A stretch of 64,000 bases of DNA, taken from NCBI RefSeq assembly GCF_039543545.1, contig NZ_BAABJY010000001.1, forward strand, positions 124,001-188,000, read 5' to 3'. How positions within the stretch are numbered: position 1 is the first letter of the stretch; each line of letters opens with the position of its first letter. Under the pieces are notes generated by a model. It was not told the DNA's origin, did no database searches, and saw nothing but the letters and a program-made list of their open reading frames with translations. Below are positions 35,479 to 44,471 of the stretch, in pieces. The position numbers and the translations under genes are program-made. The stretch comes from Luteimonas vadosa (lineage in GTDB: Bacteria > Pseudomonadota > Gammaproteobacteria > Xanthomonadales > Xanthomonadaceae).

Positions 35479-37539
35479 ATGCCGCGTCCCGCCCCCCACC
35501 TCGCGCTCCGACACCTGGGCTTCCACGTTTTCAGATTCCTCTTCCGGATGACGCCCCTGGATGAGGAGCGACGTGATCGTCTGCGCAACTGGTTCTCCGA
35601 CCGGTTCCCCCACTGGATCCCGCGCCCCCCGCCGACATCCGACAACGCTCGCACGCCCCCTCGTCGGTTGCGTAGCGCCACCGACGAGCGTGCGGTCGGC
35701 GCCCTGCCGCGTCGCCACCAGTCGCTACCGGCCCCCCTGCCCGCCACGCTGGTGGCGTTCTATCTGCCCCAGTTCCATCGCATCGCCGAGAACGATGCCT
35801 GGTGGGGTGAAGGATTCACCGAATGGCGCAACGTGACCCGTGCGCTGCCCCAGTTCGAAGGCCATTTCCAGCCACGACTGCCGGGCGCCCTGGGCTTCTA
35901 CGACTTGTCCGACGCCTCGACGCTGCACCGGCAAGCGGACCTGGCGCGCGAATACGGCATCGGTGCGTTCTGCTTCTACTACTACTGGTTCAATGGCCGC
36001 CGCCTGCTGGAGTCGCCCCTGGAGCAATGGCTCGCGGACAAGTCGCTCCAGCTGTCGGTCTGCCTCTGCTGGGCCAATGAGCCCTGGACCCGGCAGTGGG
36101 ACGGAAGGCCGCAGGACACCTTGATCGCGCAACGGCACGATGACGCCGATGACATGGCCTTCATTTCGCATGTCTCGCGCTACCTGGAGGATGAGCGGTA
36201 TCTCCGGATCGACGGTCGACCACTCATCCTCATTTATCGTCCGGGCCTGCTTCCCAATGCCCGTGCCACCACGGAAAGGTGGCGGGCATGGTGCCGCGAA
36301 AACGGGATCGGGGAGATCTTCATCGCATACGTGCAGTCATTCGAGCGCCCAGATCCCGCCGACGTCGGGTGCGATGCTGCAATCGAATTCCCGCCCAATC
36401 TGGTTCCCCTACCGTCGCTCGCGCGCGAGCAGCATGCGCTGAATCCCGCGTTCGAAGGCGAGGTGCTGGATTGGCGCGAACTGGCGGGCCACAGCCAGTC
36501 GAGGCCGCTCCCCGATTACCTGTTGTTCCCGGGCGTCAATCCGGGCTGGGACAACCAGCCCAGGCGTCCAGGTGCAGGGCGTGCCCTGCTGCATGCCTCC
36601 CCCAGGCGCTACCAGGACTGGCTCGAGGCCACGATCCGCGAACGATCGGCCCGATTGCCGCAATCTCACCGCCTCGTCTTCGTCAACGCGTGGAACGAGT
36701 GGGCCGAAGGCGCCATCCTGGAGCCCGACGCGCGCTGGGACCATGCCTGGCTCGATGCCACGCGCGCGGCATTGCGAAACGCCACCGGCATGGGCGCAGC
36801 TGCGCCCTCTGAAAAAGTCTGCGCGATCATCCACGCCTGGTACCCGGATGTCCTCGCGGAATTGCTCGACTCCCTGGATGGTGTCTGCAAGTGGAGGCTG
36901 CTGGTCACCACGGGGGCGGCGCAACAAGCGGAGATCCACCGGATCCTGCAGGCCTCCGGCCATGAGTACGACATCATCACCTGCGCCAATCGCGGACGGG
37001 ACATCCTCCCCTTCCTCGTGGCAGCGGCGCGCCTGAGGGACGAAGGTGTTCCGCTCGTCCTCAAGTTGCATACCAAGCGCTCCACCCATCGTCCCGACGG
37101 AGCCGCCTGGCGCAAGCACCTAGTGGACGGCGTACTGCCCAGGGGCGAGGCCAAGGCGATCGTCGAGCGATTCATGGAAGACACCCGGCTGGGGCTCTTG
37201 GCGCCCATGGGACATCTCCACTCGCTCCAGGACCACTTGGGCGCGAACGAGAACGTGCTCGACTACGCCCGGCGCCGTGTCGGCATCCCCATGGAGGCAA
37301 TGCGGGATGCGCCCTTCGTGGCCGGCAGCATGTTCTGGGTCCGCACGGACGCCTTGGCGCCGATCCTCGATGCCGGCTTCATGCCTGGCGAGTTCGAGGA
37401 CGAATCCGGCCAGCTGGACGGGACGCTGGCGCATGCCTTGGAGCGTCTGTTCGGAGTTTCCGCGAAGGCGACGGGCTACGAAGTCGAAGCCATCCCCGGC
37501 GACTCATCGGGGCATGCCGGGAATTTCTATGGCCATTAG
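35479..37539 (+). CDS. WbsX-type glycoside hydrolase 99-like/RgpF fusion protein
   Basis: A 686-residue protein of surface-glycan clusters. Residues about 85-440 are a WbsX/GH99-like domain: VAFYLPQFHRIAENDAWWG, FTEWRNVTRA, FCFYYYWFNGRRLLESPL and NPGWDNQPRR; VFVNAWNEWAEGAILEPD is the most typical motif. Residues about 445-686 are an RgpF/rhamnan-synthesis F domain: CAIIHAWYPDVLAELLDSL, VLKLHTKRSTHRPDG and PFVAGSMFWVRTDALAPIL. No signal peptide is seen. Such fusions act in polysaccharide assembly, but the exact reaction is unknown. It lies apart from the main cluster, directly after etf-QO. Confidence 0.85.
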   Translation: MPRPAPHLALRHLGFHVFRFLFRMTPLDEERRDRLRNWFSDRFPHWIPRPPPTSDNARTPPRRLRSATDERAVGALPRRHQSLPAPLPATLVAFYLPQFHRIAENDAWWGEGFTEWRNVTRALPQFEGHFQPRLPGALGFYDLSDASTLHRQADLAREYGIGAFCFYYYWFNGRRLLESPLEQWLADKSLQLSVCLCWANEPWTRQWDGRPQDTLIAQRHDDADDMAFISHVSRYLEDERYLRIDGRPLILIYRPGLLPNARATTERWRAWCRENGIGEIFIAYVQSFERPDPADVGCDAAIEFPPNLVPLPSLAREQHALNPAFEGEVLDWRELAGHSQSRPLPDYLLFPGVNPGWDNQPRRPGAGRALLHASPRRYQDWLEATIRERSARLPQSHRLVFVNAWNEWAEGAILEPDARWDHAWLDATRAALRNATGMGAAAPSEKVCAIIHAWYPDVLAELLDSLDGVCKWRLLVTTGAAQQAEIHRILQASGHEYDIITCANRGRDILPFLVAAARLRDEGVPLVLKLHTKRSTHRPDGAAWRKHLVDGVLPRGEAKAIVERFMEDTRLGLLAPMGHLHSLQDHLGANENVLDYARRRVGIPMEAMRDAPFVAGSMFWVRTDALAPILDAGFMPGEFEDESGQLDGTLAHALERLFGVSAKATGYEVEAIPGDSSGHAGNFYGH

Positions 37540-37808
37540 CGCCGGGGCCTGAACGCCCTGCTTCCCTGAAGCATGCACGTCTTGCCGTGGCCGGTGCGGA
37601 GGCCGGCCTGCCTATGGGCGGGGGAAAGCGACGCGCCTGGACGGCTGCAATCGATGGTTGGGGAAGCAGCCGCCTTGCAACACGCCGCCAGCGGGACCCC
37701 GGAGAATCCGGCCCGGAGTGCGGGCTCACCGGAAGGCAAAGCCCCCTCCAAGGCGCGGCGCGTGCAGCCGATCACCCACCATGGATCATGACGACCGCGG
37801 GCGGCAGG

Positions 37809-40112
37809 TCACTGGCCCGGAGACAGCTCGAACTCCCACTCTTCGTTTGCACCCGTCTGGTGGAGCGCGGTTCCCAGGTGTGCCGAGAAGGCGGTGTAGG
37901 AAGCGGCTCCATCAAGGATGTGCACTTCGGTCCGGCCCGATGTCCCCTGCTTGCTGATGGCGTAGATGTCGACGATGAGATCGCCATTGTAATCGCCAAG
38001 CTTGAATTCCCATGAATTGTCCGCGGGCGTCCCGTGCAGCGCCGTGGCCCGGTTGAGCAGATAGCTTTGGAAGTTGCTCGCACCGTCGAGGATGTGGACC
38101 TCGGTTTTGCCGGAAGCGCCAAGTTTGGCGATTGCGAACAGGTCGACACGCCCATCACGGTTGAAATCCGCGACCTCGAAGGTCCAGTCGTAGGCACTGC
38201 CCGTCGCGTGCAGGGCAGTGGCGCTATGCGCGAGGAACGACTGGAAATTAGTCGCCCCGTTGAGGATGTGGACGTCCGTGCGACCCGAACCTCCATTGCG
38301 GTTGATGGCATAGAGATCGCGCGCGCCGTCGCGGTTGAAGTCGGCGACCCTGAACATCCAGTCATTGCCGCTTCCGGTCTGCCCCAACACGGTAGCCGTA
38401 TGGCGCAGGAAACTGGTGAATCCGGTGGCGCCATCCAGGACATGGACTTCCGTCCTCCCCGACATTCCTTGTCGAGCGATTGTGTAGAGGTCGAGTTTCC
38501 CATCCAGGTTCAGATCACCCATCTGGAAGCCCCACGCAGCGCTGTTCCCGGTCTGCTGCAGCGCCGTGGCCGCATGCTGCGTGAAGGACTGATACTGCGT
38601 CGAGCCATTCAGCACATGCACTTCGGTGAATCCGGAGCCGCCGAGCTTCGCAATCGCATGCAGGTGCGGTGCAACCGGAACGGAGCCGGCGCGGAACGTC
38701 GCGATGATCGGCATGGTGATGTTCAAGCTGCGCGTGTTGTCCGCCGAATTGGCGACCCCGGTGGGCCGTCCCGCGTAGTTCACCGCCGGGTTCGCGAAAT
38801 GGCGGATCGAGAACTGGCTGCTGTCCTTGATCCTGTATGCCATGACGGTGTAGAAGCCGGAGGTGGACGCCTCGCGATAGCCGTAGGAATAGGCGTGCGC
38901 GCCGGTCGAGGTGGCCACTTCGCTGTTGTGCTGTTGCCCCATGTTGTGGCCCAGCTCGTGGGCCAGCGTCTCTTCGCGGCAGAAATAGGTCTTGCTGTCG
39001 CCCTCGTCGAAATCGGAGCCGTCACCGACGATCGAATAGCCGAATTGGGCATCACTGGACCTGATCGCGGACTGGTTTCCACCGATCAACCACGCGATCC
39101 CGCAACCGTCGTTCTCCGGAGTCCGGAACGCCCGTACCAGCGACACCAGGTCCGCGCCATAGGTCTCGCGCGCTGCACGCAAGTCACTGAATGCCGGATC
39201 GACAGGCACCGCACCGGACCCCGACTTGTACCCGGTCAGCTTTTCCAGCGTGCTGGCGTTGTCCGTATTGTCCGGGTAATTCACCTGCAAGGCATGCACC
39301 AGGCGCACGCGCATCGACACACCGCTGTTGGCGTAAGCCTGGTTCGTGGTGTCGACCAGGTTGACCAGGCGCGTATTGGCTTGGGATTGGCCACCGAGCT
39401 GGCTGGCGAAGCCCGTCGTATAGCCCAGCAGGACATCGACGATGTCCGACGCGGAAGCGCCAGCGGATGCGGTTCCGGGCTGCTGCGAGGCGGTCGCCGG
39501 GGCGGCCTCGCCCGCATCCGCAAGCTTCGGCGGGATGAAGTAATCCGTGCCCTGGCGCCGCACTTCCCCGTCCGCGCCCGTAAGCTTGCGTCGATCGGTC
39601 GAAACGAGGAACGAGTGTCCCGCCACCATCGTCAGGCGCAAGGTGTCCGAGGAGCCGTGCGGGATGGAGCCGAAGACGGCTTTCTCACCGAACGTCAGCA
39701 AGGCGTCGGCCCCATCGCTGCCACGACCGATCCACGTCCAGTTGCCATCGGGGTGCTCGATGTGGCGTTCGTAGCGCAGCCGGATCAATTCCCCATCGGG
39801 TGCAGGCACCGTCAGCTCGCCGCTGCGGATGGCATTGAGCGCATGCGCCTCGCTCAGGGCAACGGGATACGCGGTGTAGGCGCCGCTACGCTTGATCCGG
39901 CGCACGGCATCGTATTTCAGCAGGCTGCCAGTGTCTGGAAGCGATGCAAACCCGCTCGCCGCCGGCCGCGCTGCCGGCTTCGACGCCTCGCCTTGCGCGA
40001 CCGAGCTGGCGGCCTCGCCTGCAATGTCGCTGTCCGACGAATGCTGAGCCGGCGAACAGCCGATCAACCATGTCGACAACAGTGCTGCGGCGATAGCGAT
40101 GGGGTGGCGCAT
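37809..40112 (-). CDS. Lipoprotein zinc metalloprotease with five 58-residue C-terminal repeats
   Basis: A 767-residue exported protein. The N-terminus MRHPIAIAAALLSTWLIGC has a lipobox (LIGC). Residues about 215-500 are a reprolysin-like (metzincin) peptidase domain with the zinc site HELGHNMGQQH and a downstream Met-turn candidate FYTVMAYR. The C-terminal part contains five tandem 58-residue units, each with a (S/T)GxT(E/D)VH(I/V)L(D/N)G core and a DxNxDGxxD calcium-type loop (DFNRDGRVD), like FG-GAP/VCBS repeats; the fifth is cut short by the stop codon. It is probably a surface-anchored or released protease. It is flanked by scoAB upstream. Confidence 0.88.
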   Translation of the reverse strand: MRHPIAIAAALLSTWLIGCSPAQHSSDSDIAGEAASSVAQGEASKPAARPAASGFASLPDTGSLLKYDAVRRIKRSGAYTAYPVALSEAHALNAIRSGELTVPAPDGELIRLRYERHIEHPDGNWTWIGRGSDGADALLTFGEKAVFGSIPHGSSDTLRLTMVAGHSFLVSTDRRKLTGADGEVRRQGTDYFIPPKLADAGEAAPATASQQPGTASAGASASDIVDVLLGYTTGFASQLGGQSQANTRLVNLVDTTNQAYANSGVSMRVRLVHALQVNYPDNTDNASTLEKLTGYKSGSGAVPVDPAFSDLRAARETYGADLVSLVRAFRTPENDGCGIAWLIGGNQSAIRSSDAQFGYSIVGDGSDFDEGDSKTYFCREETLAHELGHNMGQQHNSEVATSTGAHAYSYGYREASTSGFYTVMAYRIKDSSQFSIRHFANPAVNYAGRPTGVANSADNTRSLNITMPIIATFRAGSVPVAPHLHAIAKLGGSGFTEVHVLNGSTQYQSFTQHAATALQQTGNSAAWGFQMGDLNLDGKLDLYTIARQGMSGRTEVHVLDGATGFTSFLRHTATVLGQTGSGNDWMFRVADFNRDGARDLYAINRNGGSGRTDVHILNGATNFQSFLAHSATALHATGSAYDWTFEVADFNRDGRVDLFAIAKLGASGKTEVHILDGASNFQSYLLNRATALHGTPADNSWEFKLGDYNGDLIVDIYAISKQGTSGRTEVHILDGAASYTAFSAHLGTALHQTGANEEWEFELSPGQ

Positions 40113-40174
40113 GGCGAGAGTCCGGTCGTGGTCGGGAACTGCGGCGATAGGTGCCTTCAGAAGCATACGACGGA

Positions 40175-40186
40175 CTTGGCGCCAAG
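40175..40186. promoter_or_regulatory. Perfect 12-bp palindrome upstream of the metalloprotease gene
   Basis: CTTGGCGCCAAG at 63-74 bases before the metalloprotease start codon. It could be an operator; I cannot match it to a known regulator. Confidence 0.3.
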
Positions 40187-40244
40187 GTTGCACTAACAGC
40201 TGCGGCGTTAACACGTCGTGCAGCCATTCAAGCACCGGGCCCGC

Positions 40245-40880
40245 TTAGGTGCGCAAAGTGACGGGCACCCCGGTTTTGGCCCTGATTTCATCTATCTGAA
40301 CGCCGGGCGCCGCTTCGGTCATCAACAGTCCGTCGCTGGTCACGTCGAAGATGCCCAGGTCGGTGATGATGCGATCCACCACGCCCACGCCCGTCAGGGG
40401 CAGCGTGCATTCCGGAACGATCTTGTGGCTGCCGTCCCTCGCGACATGCTCCATCAGCACCACCACGCGCTTGACCCCGGCGACGAGGTCCATCGCCCCT
40501 CCCATGCCCTTGACCATCTTGCCCGGCACCATCCAGTTGGCCAGGTCGCCCTTGTCGGTAACCTGCATCGCGCCGAGGATCGCCAGGTCGATGTGGCCGC
40601 CGCGGATCATGGCGAACGATTCGTGGCTCCCGAAATAACTCGCGCCTTCCCGCGCGGTGACCGTCTGCTTTCCGGCATTGATCAGGTCGGCGTCGACCTC
40701 GTCCTCGGTGGGAAATGGGCCGATCCCGAGCAGGCCGTTTTCCGATTGGAGCCAGACGTCGATCCCCTCGGGGATATGGTTGGCCACCAGGGTCGGCAGG
40801 CCGATGCCGAGGTTGATATAGGCGCCATCGCTCAGCTCCTGCGCGGCGCGGCGCGCCATCTCGTCGCGGGTCCAGGCCAT
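40245..40880 (-). CDS. scoB: 3-oxoacid (acetoacetate/succinyl) CoA-transferase subunit B
   Basis: Transfers CoA from succinyl-CoA to acetoacetate or another 3-oxoacid, with subunit A. The 211-residue product has the start MAWTRDEMARRAAQELSDGA, the glycine-rich YINLGIGLPTLVANHIPEG, the catalytic Glu in QSENGLLGIG (about residue 50) and LAILGAMQVTDKGDLANWM. The start is separated from the scoA stop by one base. Typical length for the subunit. Confidence 0.95.
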   Translation of the reverse strand: MAWTRDEMARRAAQELSDGAYINLGIGLPTLVANHIPEGIDVWLQSENGLLGIGPFPTEDEVDADLINAGKQTVTAREGASYFGSHESFAMIRGGHIDLAILGAMQVTDKGDLANWMVPGKMVKGMGGAMDLVAGVKRVVVLMEHVARDGSHKIVPECTLPLTGVGVVDRIITDLGIFDVTSDGLLMTEAAPGVQIDEIRAKTGVPVTLRT

Positions 40881-40881
40881 G

Positions 40882-41622
40882 TCAGTTGCCTCCTTGGCGC
40901 ACGGTGCGCTGTTCGATGCGCTTCTCGGGTTGCGGATTCACCACGATCCGATCGACGTAGATGCCGGGAAGGTGGACGTGGTCCGGATCGATCTCCCCGA
41001 CCTCGACCAGTTCTTCGACCTCCGCCACGCAGACCTTTCCGGCCATGGCACAGGCCGGGTTGAAATTGCGGGCGGTCTTGCGGAACAGCAAGTTGCCGGC
41101 CTTGTCGGCCTTCCACGCCTTGACCAGGGACAGGTCGGCCTGCAGCGCCGACTCGAGCACATAGTGCGTGCCGTCGAATTCCCGGGTTTCCTTGCCCTCG
41201 GCCACCACGGTCCCATAGCCGGTCGCGGTGAAGAACGCCGGAATGCCCGCGCCGCCGGCGCGCAGGCGCTCGGCCAGCGTTCCCTGCGGATTGAACTCCA
41301 GGTCCAGCTCGCCGGCCAGGAACTGGCGCTCGAACTCCTTGTTCTCGCCGACGTAGGACGAAATCATCTTCTTGATCTGCCTGGTTTCGAGCAACAGCCC
41401 CAATCCGAACCCGTCGACGCCGGCATTGTTGGAGATGACGGTCAAACCCTTGACTCCCGAGTCGCGCAAGGCGGCAATCAAGGCCTCGGGAATGCCACAG
41501 AGGCCAAAGCCCCCGACGGCCAGCGTTTGCTCGTCCTGGACAAGGTCTCCCAGCGCACTGACGGCGTCGGGCCAGCATTTGGACGATGCCTGGCGTCCGG
41601 CATGAGGTTCAGGCTTGTTCAC
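40882..41622 (-). CDS. scoA: 3-oxoacid CoA-transferase subunit A
   Basis: Partner of subunit B. The 246-residue product has the CoA-transferase family I signature LAVGGFGLCGIPEALIAALR, VISNNAGVDGFGLGLLLE, the LAERLRAGGAGIPAFFT loop and NLLFRKTARNFNPACAMAGK. Translation starts at GTG 41622, preceded by AGGA. It probably shares its operon with scoB and may feed ketone-body or branched-chain breakdown, which also delivers electrons to the neighbouring ETF system. Confidence 0.95.
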   Translation of the reverse strand: MNKPEPHAGRQASSKCWPDAVSALGDLVQDEQTLAVGGFGLCGIPEALIAALRDSGVKGLTVISNNAGVDGFGLGLLLETRQIKKMISSYVGENKEFERQFLAGELDLEFNPQGTLAERLRAGGAGIPAFFTATGYGTVVAEGKETREFDGTHYVLESALQADLSLVKAWKADKAGNLLFRKTARNFNPACAMAGKVCVAEVEELVEVGEIDPDHVHLPGIYVDRIVVNPQPEKRIEQRTVRQGGN

Positions 41623-41832
41623 GGCGGGTTCCTACGGGACGGGGTCCGCGTAGCTTAGCCCTTCCGGACCGCATCCCGCAGGCCATGCCGCACGACGCGC
41701 TGAAAGCAATGGGCCATCAAGGCATCGAGCCATGGAGGCATCGCGGGTCGATGTGGCGTCCATCCCAGCCACGCGAGGGTCCTTGCTTTAACATCTGCGC
41801 TGCCAGGAACCCAACCGGAGACCCCCATCCAG

Positions 41833-42672
41833 ATGGCCAAGGATCGCCAAAAGATCATTACGGCGCTCATCGATACGAAAGGCCTGGGCCTGGAAGTGGG
41901 TCCCTGCCACTCTCCCGTCGCGCCCAAGTCGGAAGGCTACAACGTGCGCATCGTCGACCATCTGGCGACCGAGGACCTGCGCCGCAAGTACGCGGGGCAT
42001 GGCCTGGACGTGGAGCGCATCGAGGAAGTCGATTACGTCTGGAATGGCGAGCCACTGGAAGACCTGCTGGCGGCCGATGCGGAGTACGACTGGATCGTCG
42101 CCTCGCACGTCATCGAGCATGTCCCGGATCCGGTCAGCTTCATCCACAGTTGCCAGAAGGTGCTGAAGCCGGGGGGGATCCTTTCATTGGCGATCCCGGA
42201 CAAGCGCTACTGCTTTGACTACCTACGGCCGCCATCGACAACCGGAGGCGTCCTGCAGGCATTCCTGGAGAAGAGAACCCGGCATACCCCGGGGCAGATC
42301 TTCGACTCCTTCTCGCTCGCCGCGGTGAACGGGGGCACGTTGGCCTGGCAGAAAGGTGCGGATGGCGAGGTGGACTTCCTGCACGCCCATGGCCTCGCCG
42401 GCCTGATGCTCCAGGACTACCTTGCCTCGGATGGCTACGTGGACATCCATGGCTGGGTGTTCACGCCGTCGAGCTTCCGCTTGATCATCCACGATCTCAA
42501 CGCCCTGGGTTACCTCGACATCCGCGAGGAGTCCTTCACGCCCACGGTCGGTTGCGAGTTCTTCGTCTCGTTCCGCAACGCCCCGGCGCCGGACCCCGCT
42601 GGCAGGATCGGGCTGGCGCGGGCGGCGCTGCAGGAAACCACCCCGCCACGCCGCTCCTGGTTCGGCCGCTAG
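41833..42672 (+). CDS. Class I SAM-dependent methyltransferase
   Basis: A 279-residue cytoplasmic methyltransferase. The SAM-binding motif I is degenerate (LGLEVGPCHSPVAPK, residues about 17-31), but the later motifs are clear: YDWIVASHVIEHVPDPVSFI and LKPGGILSLAIPDKR. Such methyltransferases with an SHVIEHV motif are common in O-antigen and capsule clusters and may modify a sugar or lipid-linked glycan. The substrate is unknown. Upstream, TTTAAC near 41788 may be a -10 element. It lies between scoAB and a low-GC secreted protein gene. Confidence 0.85.
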   Translation: MAKDRQKIITALIDTKGLGLEVGPCHSPVAPKSEGYNVRIVDHLATEDLRRKYAGHGLDVERIEEVDYVWNGEPLEDLLAADAEYDWIVASHVIEHVPDPVSFIHSCQKVLKPGGILSLAIPDKRYCFDYLRPPSTTGGVLQAFLEKRTRHTPGQIFDSFSLAAVNGGTLAWQKGADGEVDFLHAHGLAGLMLQDYLASDGYVDIHGWVFTPSSFRLIIHDLNALGYLDIREESFTPTVGCEFFVSFRNAPAPDPAGRIGLARAALQETTPPRRSWFGR

Positions 42673-42908
42673 CCTGCCGGCAAGGCTGCGGAATCGCCTG
42701 AAGAACGGTTTCCGGAGGAAAGCCCGCCATTTGCCGACTTCCTGCAAGGCGCGTGACGCACTCAGTACCAGCGACCATTTAAGGGGCACACCAAGCGTTC
42801 TCGCGCACACCAGGGCGGACACATGCCTCCGGGTTTCCGGCCAGCAATCATCGAGCCCACGGTGCCGCCCCCCCGAATCGACAGCCGCCGCGTGCGCAAA
42901 CATGACGA

Positions 42909-42927
42909 AGCCGGCGTAAAGCCGGCT
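42909..42927 (-). terminator. Hairpin downstream of the low-GC secreted protein gene
   Basis: AGCCGGC at 42909-42915 pairs with GCCGGCT at 42921-42927 around a GTAAA loop, 34 bases after the stop codon of the minus-strand gene. Only TTCG-type sequence follows rather than a T-run, so termination strength is uncertain. Confidence 0.45.
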
Positions 42928-42960
42928 CCGCGGATACCTATTCAAGCTGGCAGGCGTACG

Positions 42961-44019
42961 TTATCGACCGGGCACCCTGCAGCACCTGCTATAAACAAGC
43001 GCCTCGGCGCTCGTGCTCCCACCATAATACATATAGGCATAAAAACTGCCCTGTATTCTGGTAAACAAGTTCTGGAAGTCGCCATTGGCACCTACATGCG
43101 CGGCAACACGAGTATAACCGGCCGCACACGCTGGCGCGGAAGCGTTGCCGTTGCGATCCGCGCTGGTTAGGTTAATCGAAGTGCCAGTGGTGTTAACGCA
43201 ATCCAACGCGGTGGCATACGGAGCATCGTAATAGCCGACGAGATCGACCACGTAGTGCACCGTGTGCTCACTGAACAGCCTGACATTGTCATTGTTGGCT
43301 ACTCGGGTGGTCACGGCATTGCTCAGCACACCGCCAGCCTGGTAGATCATGCTGGCGGCCAAGGGTGTGGCGATCAGGCTGGGATACAGCGTCGCGTAAC
43401 CGGTCGCGGGCGGTGTCACAGCGGTCATGTTGACCACGATGGCCTTGGGATTCTGCGTTGTCATCCCGCAATCGGTGGCTGATCCGCCATAGACGGAGAA
43501 GTCGGTCGTTCCCCCGATTGTGAAAAGCCGGTAAGTGCCACCCGTAATTGGCGTACTGGCGCGTGTGTCCACGATGCGACAGGGTGCGATCGGGGTGTAG
43601 ACGAGGTCCTTGTCAAGATCGCCCAGTGCGTTGGGCGTCACTGTCCCGTCGGAAGAGGCCAGGATGCTGATTACGCCGTCGTCGCTGGTCTTGCTGCCCA
43701 GCCCATCGAGCGTGGCAACCGCGCCCTCATAGGTTGAGCGCAGGAGAGCCTGCTGGAAATTGACGGGATCGGCGGTCGCGAACGTACTGACCATTTGACT
43801 CGCCCAGGTGTGGGCATCGATGCCATACACGGTTTGTACGTAGGCGCCCCATTTCAGCACGAACTGACGGGTCAGATCGCCGCGCTGTTGCGGCGTAAGC
43901 GAGGTGCTGAACTGCTTCGTACCCGCCGGTTCGGAATCGGGTGGCGCAGCGATGGCGGGGGTTGCCGCGAATGCCAACGCGGTCGCGATCGCGCATGCCA
44001 ATGGATGTACTGCCTTCAT
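42961..44019 (-). CDS. Exported protein with a CRIVDTR...VDLVGYY beta domain, low GC
   Basis: A 352-residue exported protein. The signal peptide is MKAVHPLACAIATALAFAAT (cleavage near AIA-APP). Residues about 35-140 are helical. Residues about 140-265 match a beta-rich surface domain seen in secreted proteins of many bacteria, starting PCRIVDTRAS, then AIVVNMTAVTPPATGYATLY and ending VHYVVDLVGYYDAP. The tail contains several cysteines (SRCCRVPGR). Base composition is far lower in GC than its surroundings (about 37% in the 60 bases from 43021), a sign of recent transfer. AAGGGAG lies before the ATG. Function unknown. Confidence 0.8.
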   Translation of the reverse strand: MKAVHPLACAIATALAFAATPAIAAPPDSEPAGTKQFSTSLTPQQRGDLTRQFVLKWGAYVQTVYGIDAHTWASQMVSTFATADPVNFQQALLRSTYEGAVATLDGLGSKTSDDGVISILASSDGTVTPNALGDLDKDLVYTPIAPCRIVDTRASTPITGGTYRLFTIGGTTDFSVYGGSATDCGMTTQNPKAIVVNMTAVTPPATGYATLYPSLIATPLAASMIYQAGGVLSNAVTTRVANNDNVRLFSEHTVHYVVDLVGYYDAPYATALDCVNTTGTSINLTSADRNGNASAPACAAGYTRVAAHVGANGDFQNLFTRIQGSFYAYMYYGGSTSAEALVYSRCCRVPGR

Positions 44020-44471
44020 GTGGTGTTCTCCCTTTGATCTTGCTGACGAATGATCATTCGATACGAGCGGTTCAATCCGGGCGGTTCAGCACCGCTCATA
44101 TTCTGTAACGCCTTCAGTCGGCGATTTCGGCCAAGGACTCACCTTCAGCACATTCGGCATGCGCGGCTTGCACGCTCCAGGGCGCAAGTCGTTGATTACG
44201 CTTGAATACCTGGAATTTTCAGTAGCCCATTAAAGGATGGGCCCTGAGCGGCAGCCCTTGCCGCACCTCGACAATGGGCCAGGGGCACGCGTCGTGACCG
44301 ACCCCCGGCGTTCACGAGTGTCGGTCCCCGAAGGAGGGAACGGGCGAGTCCACCGGGTTCGGACTTGATCAGCTGTCGCAGCCCTGCGACTGCGCGGGCT
44401 GGCGTTCACCAGGCAACGCGGGGCCGATGATGGAACGGATCGCAGGCCGGTGCGTGTCTTCTTCGAAATCT
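44020..44471. other. Intergenic region upstream of the low-GC gene
   Basis: 452 bases with no gene I can support. It includes the leader and promoter of the 42961-44019 gene, a perfect palindrome at 44048-44059 and, near 44375-44390, an inverted repeat (GTCGCAG/CTGCGAC) that may end the lipoprotein transcript from 45092. Confidence 0.45.
44048..44059. promoter_or_regulatory. Perfect 12-bp palindrome before the low-GC secreted protein gene
   Basis: GAATGATCATTC, 28 bases before the start codon of the minus-strand gene. The position suits an operator, but no matching regulator is known to me. Confidence 0.3.

Noticed and set aside
37690..37800. A GCAAAGCC word near 37737 recalling a c-di-GMP (GEMM) riboswitch
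   Set aside because: The other conserved parts of GEMM (the GGGCAAACC-type bulge and the GGTAGCCGGGTTACC hairpin) are absent, and no gene follows on that strand.
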